Assembly: GCF_002904335.1 (NCBI RefSeq)
Contig: NZ_PPHF01000136.1
Location: 186,001-250,000, forward strand
DNA from: Amycolatopsis sp. CA-126428
GTDB lineage: Bacteria > Actinomycetota > Actinomycetes > Mycobacteriales > Pseudonocardiaceae
Length of the DNA: 64,000 nucleotides
Reading direction: 5' to 3'
Part shown: piece after piece, positions 44,622 to 51,375 of the stretch
Layout: each line of letters opens with the position of its first letter
How positions within the stretch are numbered: position 1 is the first letter of the stretch
The notes under the pieces: model-generated
Databases searched by the model: none
What the model was told of the DNA's origin: nothing
What the model saw: the letters and a program-made list of their open reading frames with translations, nothing else
Made by a program: the position numbers and the translations under genes

Positions 44622-45827
44622 TCAGTGGGCCAGTGCCGACAGCTTCTGCCAGCTCGCCCAGTCGTAGGTCCAGTCGCTGTAGTCGCCGTCCTTCGCGCTC
44701 AGCGTCTGCGTGCTGCCGGTGATCTCGACCGGGTCGCCGGGGAGCACGCCGTCGTAGTACTCCTTGGCGCGCGCGGGCGAGAGGTTCAGGCAGCCGTGCG
44801 AGACGTTCTTCTTGCCCTGCGCCCAGACCGACGCGGCCAGGCCGTGGATGAACTCGCCGTTGTTGGAGATCCGGACCGCCCACGGCACGACGACGTTTTC
44901 GTAGTGGTACTTCGGGTTGCTCATCGCGTACGTGGCCTGCTTGCCCATGACGACGTGCACGCCGCTGTGGGTGACGCGGCCGGGGTCGGAGTCGAGGCCG
45001 TAGCTCACCGGGTAGTCGGCGATCTGCTGGCCGTCGCGGATCACCTGCATGGTGTGCTGCGTGGTGTTGCCCTTGACGATCTGCGAGCGCCCGATGGCGA
45101 AGCTGGCCGAGACGTCTTGCTTGCCGTACACGCCGTCACCGATCTTGACGCCGTAGATCTTGGCGTTGACCTTGACCTGCGTGCCGGGCTTGAAGTACTC
45201 CTTCGGCCGCCAGTGCACCGTGGTGTCGCCGTCCAGCCACGCCCACGAGCCCTCGGTTTTCGGCGTGGTCTCGACCGACAGCGCCTTCTCGACGGAGGCC
45301 TTGTCGGTGACGCGGCTGGGGAAGGACAGGGCGATCGGCATCGCGATGCCGTACGTCTGGCCGTCGCCGACGTTCAGGCTGGCCGACAGCTGACGCTTCG
45401 GCTTGACCGTGGTGAACGCGCCGCCGATGGGCACGTTCTTGCCGTCGGCGCCCTGCGCCTGGCCGGACCAGGTGTAGGTCTTGCCGTAGCCGAGCTGCTC
45501 GGTGGTGGTCCAGCTCTTCTTGTCCGCCGACGCCTGCCCCTGGACCTGCTTGCCGTCCGGGTTGGTCAGCGTGACCGACGTGATCGTGCCGTCGGCGACC
45601 TGGACGACGACCGGTTCGCCGGGCGCGACGTCCTGGGCGCCGCCCGCCGGCGTCACCGTCAGCTTCGCGGGCTGCGCGGTGGGTGCCGGCGAGCTCGTCG
45701 GGCCCCCGCCCGACGTCCCGCTCGCCGAGACCGTCGGTTCGCTGCTGCACGCCCCCAGCGTCAGCACGGCGACCAAGCCCCATGCCACGGCAGCGCCGCG
45801 GCGCCGCGTGGAAATCCTCACCGTCAC
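44622..45827 (-). CDS. L,D-transpeptidase lipoprotein (Ig-like + YkuD)
   Basis: 401 residues from the GTG at 45827, 6 nt after AAGGGG; an ATG at 45833 is also possible. Lipobox LTLGAC, then two Ig-like domains (residues ~45-255) and a YkuD domain with the motif HGLAASVWAQGKKNVSHGCLNL (catalytic Cys in SHGC), and a C-terminal tail WTYDWASWQKL as in LdtMt2. It forms 3-3 peptidoglycan cross-links at the outer membrane face and is insensitive to most penicillins. A CRP-type palindrome lies 78 bp upstream. Confidence 0.93.
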   Translation of the reverse strand: MTVRISTRRRGAAVAWGLVAVLTLGACSSEPTVSASGTSGGGPTSSPAPTAQPAKLTVTPAGGAQDVAPGEPVVVQVADGTITSVTLTNPDGKQVQGQASADKKSWTTTEQLGYGKTYTWSGQAQGADGKNVPIGGAFTTVKPKRQLSASLNVGDGQTYGIAMPIALSFPSRVTDKASVEKALSVETTPKTEGSWAWLDGDTTVHWRPKEYFKPGTQVKVNAKIYGVKIGDGVYGKQDVSASFAIGRSQIVKGNTTQHTMQVIRDGQQIADYPVSYGLDSDPGRVTHSGVHVVMGKQATYAMSNPKYHYENVVVPWAVRISNNGEFIHGLAASVWAQGKKNVSHGCLNLSPARAKEYYDGVLPGDPVEITGSTQTLSAKDGDYSDWTYDWASWQKLSALAH

Positions 45828-45904
45828 ACCCATCCCCTTTTTGCCCCTTTGGTGCTTCCCCTCTTCGAGACGCGCCGCGGACCGTGTACGTTGAGCAACA
45901 TTGA

Positions 45905-45920
45905 TGTGACTAACGTCACA
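45905..45920. promoter_or_regulatory. CRP/GlxR-type binding site
   Basis: TGTGACTAACGTCACA fits the cAMP-receptor-protein consensus TGTGA-N6-TCACA exactly. It is 78 bp upstream of the L,D-transpeptidase start, so probably controls it; the cold-shock gene on the other side is about 370 bp away. Confidence 0.6.
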
Positions 45921-46144
45921 TTGGTCGGCGGCAGCTTTCACGGAGGGGGCACGGCCGACTCCGAGCCGTATCCGGTGATCACGGTGTCGCAGTGCGGCGC
46001 CAGACTAGCCGGTGGGTCCGACAGAACCGGGCCGGAGCCCTACGACGTTCCGGTGACCTTGGTGCGCACAGCCGGTTTTCGCCTCGATCACGGGGTTCAA
46101 CTTTGGCCAGATCCCGGTAGTCTGCTCTCAGGCCGTCGTTTTGC

Positions 46145-46172
46145 GTGTTCGTGGCTTCACACTCGCGGAACT
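46145..46172 (+). promoter_or_regulatory. conserved leader element of the second cold-shock gene
   Basis: GTGTTCGTGGCT followed by TCACACTCGCGGAACT, matching the element at 30475-30504 before the other cold-shock gene. It sits ~120 bp before the GTG start, in a gene-free 463-bp stretch (45828-46290) holding also the CRP-type site and probably a long mRNA leader. Confidence 0.55.
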
Positions 46173-46290
46173 TCTGACGCGAGCCATGGAGCCGACCCGC
46201 TCTTGACTCGTCTCGTTGGAACCGCCCGGGACGGTCGGGGTGCCGCTTCGGTGGCATTCGAAGCGGATCTGTGTAACGAGGAGTACAGCG

Positions 46291-46494
46291 GTGGCGCAAG
46301 GCACTGTGAAGTGGTTCAACGCGGAGAAGGGCTTCGGCTTCATCGCGCAGGACGGCGGCGAAGGCGACGTGTTCGTTCACTACTCGGAGATCGAGGGCCG
46401 CGGTTTCCGCACCCTCGAGGAGAACCAGCGAGTGGAGTTCGAGGTCGGCCAGGGCCAGAAGGGTCCGCAGGCCCAGAAGGTCCGCGCGATCTGA
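46291..46494 (+). CDS. cspA: cold-shock protein (CspA family)
   Basis: 67 residues from a GTG preceded by AACGAGGAG. Single cold-shock domain with KGFGFI and DVFVHY RNA-binding motifs. Compared with the 30610 paralogue, the loop after RNP1 is AQDGGEG rather than TPDNGGG. A similar leader precedes both, implying shared post-transcriptional control. A perfect terminator follows. Confidence 0.95.
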   Translation: MAQGTVKWFNAEKGFGFIAQDGGEGDVFVHYSEIEGRGFRTLEENQRVEFEVGQGQKGPQAQKVRAI

Positions 46495-46546
46495 AACTGA
46501 GGCTGAACAAGCCTCACAGGCCCTTTGCGCGTCTTAAGGCCTGAGT

Positions 46547-46580
46547 GAAGGGCCCCCGGCACTGCCGGGGGCCCTTTCTC
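46547..46580. terminator. bidirectional terminator
   Basis: GAAGGGCCCCCGGC (46547-46560), loop ACT, GCCGGGGGCCCTTTC. It lies between the cold-shock gene and a convergent gene. Confidence 0.8.
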
Positions 46581-46595
46581 ATGACGTCTGGGGGC

Positions 46596-47048
46596 TCAGT
46601 GCCGGGCGACGGCCGGCGCGTCGAAGGCGTCGGCGGGGAAGTGGAACTCGTCGGTGAGGTCACTGAGGTCGCTGACCTCGGCGGCCTGCTGCTGCCGCTG
46701 GTCCTGCACAGAGGAGGCCTGCCCCTCCCAATTGAGCCGCTCGAGGATCCATTCCTGGGCGAGCGCCTGCGGCGAGATCTCCCGCTCGGCGGCGATGTCC
46801 TTGAGCTGCTGGCTGGCCACGAGGCTCATCCGCAGCTGGTAGACCTGCGCCTCGCCGAACCGCTTGCCGGACCCGGTGCTCTCTAGATCGTTCTCCGGAG
46901 CGAGGGCGGCGAGGTACGACGTGAGCTCGGTGTCCTCGACGGCACCGTCGTCCGCAGGCTTCGCGGCACCACGATGACGCCCGGAAGACGCGGCGGCTTT
47001 CAGGTTCGTGCGGCTGCTCAAGCGGCCAAGGGAGGGAAGAGGCACCAC
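46596..47048 (-). CDS. ribbon-helix-helix-like small protein (unidentified)
   Basis: About 150 residues from GTG at 47048 (a second GTG follows directly). The central part, KRFGEAQVYQLRMSLVASQQLKDIAAEREISPQALAQEWILERL, fits a strand followed by two helices with the ISPQALAQEW turn typical of MetJ/Arc-type DNA-binding proteins. The N-terminal third and acidic C-terminus are low complexity. A regulator is likely; target unknown. Confidence 0.6.
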   Translation of the reverse strand: MVPLPSLGRLSSRTNLKAAASSGRHRGAAKPADDGAVEDTELTSYLAALAPENDLESTGSGKRFGEAQVYQLRMSLVASQQLKDIAAEREISPQALAQEWILERLNWEGQASSVQDQRQQQAAEVSDLSDLTDEFHFPADAFDAPAVARH

Positions 47049-47700
47049 GCCACGATAACGTTTGCATCTCGCCACACAAACCACTGTGAGCTACAACACG
47101 CCCAAAACATTCCCCATTCAGCCCAACCCCCACCCAAAAAGACCAACCCCCCACAACCCAAAGCAACCCCCCAATAACCCACCGAGTCGATCACTGAACT
47201 CCCGCACGCGAGTTCCGCACTTAACGGCGGCGGCCCGCCAGGGCGCGCAGCGCCCGAGGCGGAGAACGGGACCACGCTGGAAGCCGAGCGGGAGGCACCG
47301 TGGGGGGTCCGGGGGGCTCGGCCCCCCGGGTCAGCACGCCGAAATGCGGGCCCAGGCGACGGGCGAAGCCCGAAGCGGGCCCAGAAATGGAGGACCCCCG
47401 CGCCAGGGGGAGGAACGCGGGGGTCGGAGGGGATCTCCACAGGCGCTGACCGGGGGTGTGTCAGCACCTCGATTGTTGCACGAGTTGGGTGGTTGGGCGA
47501 GTGGAGAGCGGGAAATTTCCCCGTGTGGTGTCACTTTGCTGTGGGGGTGACGTTCGTTCGGGTGGGGTTCTTCTTCGGTGGTGCCGATTGCGCTGCGTTG
47601 AGCGGAGGGTGGTCTCAGGTTCACTCTCCGGGGGGCTGTGTGTGGTGGCCGGCGCTGGTTAGCCTCGCGGCCAAGTTGTTGTGAGCCGTGTGGAGGGGCT
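47049..47700. other. gene-free, structured and strand-asymmetric region
   Basis: 652 bp between divergent genes with no supported reading frame. 47085-47180 is C/A-rich and almost free of G on the plus strand; 47456-47700 is G/T-rich. Between them lie strong hairpins: CCGGGGGGC-TCG-GCCCCCCGG (47309-47329) and GGACCCCCGCG (47393-47403) with CGCGGGGGTC (47417-47426). Could hold a non-coding RNA or terminators of divergent antisense transcripts; not matched to RNase P, SRP or tmRNA motifs I know. Confidence 0.4.
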
Positions 47701-47955
47701 ATGAGCGGGTCTGTTGAAGTGCGGCAGTTCCTCCTTCGGTACGAAGGTGCCGATGGGGGGAGTGCGCCGTTTGCCGGGGCGTTGCCGGCGCAGCGAAGTG
47801 GGGCGGCGGATGCGCAGCGGGTGTCGGATGATCAGGTCCGGCGGGCTCGGCTGGCGGTGGCGAATGGGGCGCTGGGGGTCGAGGACTGTGTCCAGTTGCT
47901 GGAGATGCTGGGCTTGAACCTGGATGAGGACGGTCAGGCGCCGGTTCAGCGTTGA
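47701..47955 (+). CDS. 84-residue hypothetical protein
   Basis: The ATG has TGGAGGGGCT just upstream. MSGSVEVRQFLLRYEGADGG and VSDDQVRRARLAVANGALGV with EDCVQLLEMLGLNLDED suggest a mostly helical, cytosolic protein. No known domain recognised. Codon use is G/T-biased compared with neighbours, like the region before it. Confidence 0.6.
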   Translation: MSGSVEVRQFLLRYEGADGGSAPFAGALPAQRSGAADAQRVSDDQVRRARLAVANGALGVEDCVQLLEMLGLNLDEDGQAPVQR

Positions 47956-48115
47956 GGGTGTGGTGGCGGGTGGGTCCGGTGTGTTCCGCTGGGCCCGTCC
48001 GGTGATATCTCCGCTGGTTGTGCCGGTTTCCGGGAAGTAATTGGCAAGGTGTGGTCCGCTGTTTGACGCGAGTTTAATAACGGTGTTACGGTTGCCGCGT
48101 CGAAAGGGGCCGGAC

Positions 48116-48892
48116 ATGACGGCGATCAAGGGTGTGGCGGAGCTGGCGAACCGGATCCGGCCGGTGGTGCAGGTGCTGGGCGGGAAGTTCATGACGTCGC
48201 CGGAGCTGGCCGAGGTCGAGGCGGAGGTCGGCCTGCCACCGCGTTCGCTGTACGTGCGGGGCCGGTCGGCGGTGCTCGGCGACGTCCCGCCGAAGGTGGC
48301 CGCGGAGCTGTTCGGCATCTTCCCGCACTGGCTGTTCGAGTTCGTCCTCCCGCCGGCAACGGCGGCCCTCGACGCACCCGCCGCGGTTCGCGCCTACGCG
48401 GAGTCATCGGCTCGGTGGTCACGCGTCAGCCTTTCGGCCGTATCGGAGCCCGGCCGCTTGGCGGAGCTGCTGTTCCGCGTCGTCGACGCCGCGGACGCCA
48501 GCGGACTCGCGCTCTTCGCGGGGTGGAAGAACGCCGAGCGTCCCGAGGGTGACGTCGAGCGCCTCGGCTTCGCGCTGATGGTCTTCCGAGAGCTGCGTGG
48601 TGGCCTCCACTTCGCGGCTCTGCGCGCGGTGGGCCTGTCGGTCCCGGAGGCAGTGATCGCGGACCCCGAGGGTGGCCGCGGGCGCCTGCTGCGCACGGCG
48701 TGGCCCGAGGACGCGGCCGACGAGCTGGTGGCCTCGGCGGAGCGCAAGCCGGACCTGCGCGACCGCTGGCACCGCGCCGAGGCCCTGACCGACGACCGGA
48801 TCGGTGAGCTGCTGGTGTCGGCGCTGTCCGAGCCGGAGCAGGCCGAGTTCGCTCGCCGTCTGGCGGAGCTGGCGGAGTTTGCGCAGGTCTGA
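48116..48892 (+). CDS. SCO6745-family (EvbL-like) protein
   Basis: 258 residues from an ATG with GAAAGGGG upstream. The N-terminal VQVLGGKFMTSPELAEVEAEVG and LPPRSLYVRGRSAVLGDVPPKV are those of the SCO6745/EvbL family, helical proteins of unknown function widespread in actinomycetes. A possible sigma-A promoter, TTGACG-N18-TACGGT, lies at 48062-48091. Precedes the tRNA cluster by ~115 bp. Confidence 0.75.
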   Translation: MTAIKGVAELANRIRPVVQVLGGKFMTSPELAEVEAEVGLPPRSLYVRGRSAVLGDVPPKVAAELFGIFPHWLFEFVLPPATAALDAPAAVRAYAESSARWSRVSLSAVSEPGRLAELLFRVVDAADASGLALFAGWKNAERPEGDVERLGFALMVFRELRGGLHFAALRAVGLSVPEAVIADPEGGRGRLLRTAWPEDAADELVASAERKPDLRDRWHRAEALTDDRIGELLVSALSEPEQAEFARRLAELAEFAQV

Positions 48893-49009
48893 GCCTCGTC
48901 GAAGGCTTAAGGAACCCCCTGTGCAAAGGGGTGGCGGCGTGCCCTATGCTTGTAATCGCTCCCAGGGGAACCTGAGAGCGCGGTCGGTCGGTCACCCGAA
49001 ACCGACCGG

Positions 49010-49082
49010 GCTCCCATCGTTCAGTGGCCTAGGACTCCGCCCTTTCAAGGCGGCAACGCGGGTTCGAATCCCGTTGGGAGTA
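49010..49082 (+). tRNA. tRNA-Glu (anticodon UUC)
   Basis: 73 nt. Acceptor GCTCCCA/TGGGAGT with discriminator A; anticodon stem CCGCC/GGCGG with loop CTTTCAA reads UUC; T-arm GCGGGTTCGAATCCCGT. A likely -10 (TATGCT, 48945-48950) lies upstream, so the three tRNAs probably form one transcript. Confidence 0.95.
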
Positions 49083-49103
49083 CGCAGTACAGTAGTAACG
49101 CAA

Positions 49104-49177
49104 GGCCCTGTGGCGCAGTTGGTTAGCGCGTCGCCCTGTCACGGCGAAGGTCGCGGGTTCGAGTCCCGTCAGGGTCG
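49104..49177 (+). tRNA. tRNA-Asp (anticodon GUC)
   Basis: 74 nt. Acceptor GGCCCTG/CAGGGTC with discriminator G; anticodon stem CGCC/GGCG with loop CTGTCAC reads GUC; T-arm GCGGGTTCGAGTCCCGT. 21 bp after tRNA-Glu. Confidence 0.95.
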
Positions 49178-49208
49178 CAAGATCGTTCGGCTCCTTGCCG
49201 GCGTTCCC

Positions 49209-49282
49209 GGCCAGGTAGCTCAGTTGGTACGAGCGTCCGCCTGAAAAGCGGAAGGTCGCCGGTTCGACCCCGGCCCTGGCCA
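49209..49282 (+). tRNA. tRNA-Phe (anticodon GAA)
   Basis: 74 nt. Acceptor GGCCAGG/CCTGGCC with discriminator A; anticodon stem CCGCC/GCGG with loop CTGAAAA reads GAA; T-arm GCCGGTTCGACCCCGGC. Third of the tRNA cluster. Confidence 0.95.
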
Positions 49283-49290
49283 CGCTGGTA

Positions 49291-49322
49291 GAAACCGCCT
49301 TGACTCAGGTCAGGGCGGTTTC
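49291..49322 (+). terminator. terminator of the tRNA cluster
   Basis: GAAACCGCCTTGAC (49291-49304), loop TCAG, GTCAGGGCGGTTTC (49309-49322) with one wobble, followed by CTCGTTTCC. Confidence 0.75.
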
Positions 49323-49450
49323 CTCGTTTCCAGGGTTGCTCTTGGCCGCGGCTGTTGTCGACCTTTCGTTGGGTCCATTGTGGACCAACGGCAGGCATCC
49401 CCGCGCCATTTGGCTGAGGTCTCCGGCTCGCACCCGGGCACGATGTCCCC

Positions 49451-50029
49451 ATGACGCAGAACGTCTGGGACGCCGAGGCGGCCACCTTCGACGAGCAGCC
49501 CGACCACGGCCTGCGGGATCCCGTGGTCCGCGCCGCCTGGGCGGAGCTGCTCCTGCCGCTGCTACCGCCCGCACCCGCCGGGGTCGCCGATCTCGGGTGC
49601 GGGACGGGCAGTCTCACCCTGCTCCTGGCCGAGGCGGGGCACGACGTCTGCGGGGTGGACCTCTCCGCGCGGATGCTCGACGAGGCCAGGGCGAAGACCG
49701 CGGGCCTCCGGGTCGAGCTGCGGCAGGGTGACGCCGCCGATCCGCCCTGTCCGGACCACTCCTGTGACGTCGTCCTGGTGCGGCACGTGCTGTGGGCCAT
49801 GCCGGACCCGGCCGCCGCCGTCGGGCGGTGGGTGCGGCTTCTGAAACCGGGTGGTCTGCTGCTGCTCGTCGAAGGCCGGTGGTCCACCGGCGCCGGGCTC
49901 ACCGCGGCCGAATGCCGGGAGCTGGTGCTCGCGCACCGGCAGGAAGCGGCTGTCCGGCAGCTGACCGATCCGGCGCTGTGGGGCGCCGAAATCGAGGACG
50001 AGCGGTACCTCGTCGTCAGCCGGAGCTGA
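49451..50029 (+). CDS. class I SAM-dependent methyltransferase
   Basis: 192 residues. Motif I VADLGCGTGSLTLLL (near residue 47), acidic GVDLSARMLDEAR after strand 2, and LLKPGGLLLLVEGRW for motif post-III. Short form with no extra substrate domain, so the acceptor cannot be predicted. It begins 169 bp after the tRNA cluster and starts ATGACGCAGAACG. Confidence 0.85.
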   Translation: MTQNVWDAEAATFDEQPDHGLRDPVVRAAWAELLLPLLPPAPAGVADLGCGTGSLTLLLAEAGHDVCGVDLSARMLDEARAKTAGLRVELRQGDAADPPCPDHSCDVVLVRHVLWAMPDPAAAVGRWVRLLKPGGLLLLVEGRWSTGAGLTAAECRELVLAHRQEAAVRQLTDPALWGAEIEDERYLVVSRS

Positions 50030-50199
50030 GGGCGTGTACTGCCTGGAAGGCGCCCGCCGGTTTCGGCAGCTCGAGGAGTGGGTCGACTAGGCCGAACGAG
50101 TGAACCGCTGGAGCGCGTGTCCGGTCCACCGCGGCAGCCTCGACCCACCGGCGTAAGGCAGCCCACCAGGGGCCGCCGCCCGAACACGGGGAGCCGATC

Positions 50200-50550
50200 A
50201 TGCGTTACCTCCTTACCCTCCACATGAACCCGGCCCTCTGGGCCACCCTGACCGACGACCAGAAGAACGGCGTCTACGAAGGGCACGGGGCCTTCATCCA
50301 GCTCATCACCGAGTCCGGGGAAATGGTCGAGACCAAGGCACTCGCCGAACCCGGCGAGACCAAGACCGTCCAGGTCAAGGACGGGGTGGCGCACACCAAA
50401 ACCGGTGGCTTCGTCGAGTCCGACGCTTTCCTCTGCGGCTACTACGTCGTCGACGTCGAGAGCGAAGCGCGGGCCGTCGAGCTCGCCGCGAAGATCCCGG
50501 ACGCCCAGTACACCGCCGTCGAGGTGCGGCAGGTCGTCCACGAAGGTTGA
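50200..50550 (+). CDS. YCII-family (DGPF-type) protein
   Basis: 116 residues. MRYLLTLHMNPALW and the C-terminal DAFLCGYYVVDVESEARAVELAAKIPDA fit the dimeric alpha+beta YCII fold, often encoded near ECF sigma factors. Here the neighbours are a methyltransferase and an N-acetyltransferase; function unknown. GGGGAGC precedes the ATG. Confidence 0.8.
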   Translation: MRYLLTLHMNPALWATLTDDQKNGVYEGHGAFIQLITESGEMVETKALAEPGETKTVQVKDGVAHTKTGGFVESDAFLCGYYVVDVESEARAVELAAKIPDAQYTAVEVRQVVHEG

Positions 50551-50583
50551 CCTCCAGTGCGGTCGAGGGTCCATCCTGGACTC

Positions 50584-51375
50584 ATGACCACCGAAGGGGA
50601 ATGGGGCATCGGCGCCGTCGATCTCGGCGCCTACCTCGCGCGGGTCGGGCAACCGCGGCGGGCGCCGTCCGAGGCCGCGCTCACCGAGCTCATGCGGGCC
50701 CACGTGAACGCCATCCCGTTCGAGAACGTCGACGTCGTTCTCGGGCAGCACCAAGGGATTTCGCTCGACGTCGTGAGCGCGAAACTCGTCGGACGGCGGC
50801 GGGGCGGCTACTGCTACGAGCAGAGCGGCCTCTTCGCCGCCGTCCTCGAGCAGCTCGGCTACACCGTGCACCGGCTTTCCGCGCGCGTGCAGCCGCGCCG
50901 GCCCGGGCCCTACACGCACATGACGCTCGTCGTCGACGTGGACGGGCGGCAGTTCCTCGCCGACGTCGGGTTCGGGGCCGGGATCCTCGCTCCCATGCCG
51001 CTCGTCGACGGCCACGAGGTCGACCAAGCCGGGTGGCCGCACCGCCTCACCGAAAACAACGGCTGGTGGACGCTGCGGAAGGAGGACGAGGACATCCTCG
51101 AATTCCGCCTCAACGAGATGCACCCCATCGACTACGAGGTCTACCACCACTACACGTCGACCCACCCGAAGTCGCCGTTCACCGGCCGCCTGGTGATCAT
51201 GACGATCGAGCCGGGTCTCAGCCGCAGGCTCCTCGGCCGGGAGCTCACCGTCGAAAAACCCGGCGGCAGCAGCGAAACCACCACCGTCGCACCCGACGAG
51301 CTCGACGCCACCCTCAAGGAGCTCGGCATCGAGCTGACGGAGGACGAACTGGAGCGGCTGAAGAACGTCTACTGA
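50584..51375 (+). CDS. nat: arylamine N-acetyltransferase
   Basis: 263 residues. The NAT triad is visible: Cys in RRGGYCYEQSGLF (near residue 79), His in YTHMTLVV and Asp in LADVGFG. The N-terminal LMRAHVNAIPFENVDV is also characteristic. It transfers acetyl or propionyl from CoA to arylamines; in actinomycetes related genes close amide bonds in ansamycins, but no such cluster is here. The 3' end overlaps the convergent GGDEF/EAL gene by 7 bp. Confidence 0.92.
   Translation: MTTEGEWGIGAVDLGAYLARVGQPRRAPSEAALTELMRAHVNAIPFENVDVVLGQHQGISLDVVSAKLVGRRRGGYCYEQSGLFAAVLEQLGYTVHRLSARVQPRRPGPYTHMTLVVDVDGRQFLADVGFGAGILAPMPLVDGHEVDQAGWPHRLTENNGWWTLRKEDEDILEFRLNEMHPIDYEVYHHYTSTHPKSPFTGRLVIMTIEPGLSRRLLGRELTVEKPGGSSETTTVAPDELDATLKELGIELTEDELERLKNVY

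Noticed and set aside
47180-47460. RNase P RNA, SRP RNA or tmRNA
   Set aside because: None of their conserved sequence blocks could be found, only GC hairpins.
49010-49282. Attachment site or prophage at the Glu-Asp-Phe tRNA cluster
   Set aside because: No integrase, no duplicated tRNA end and a normal terminator directly after the cluster.
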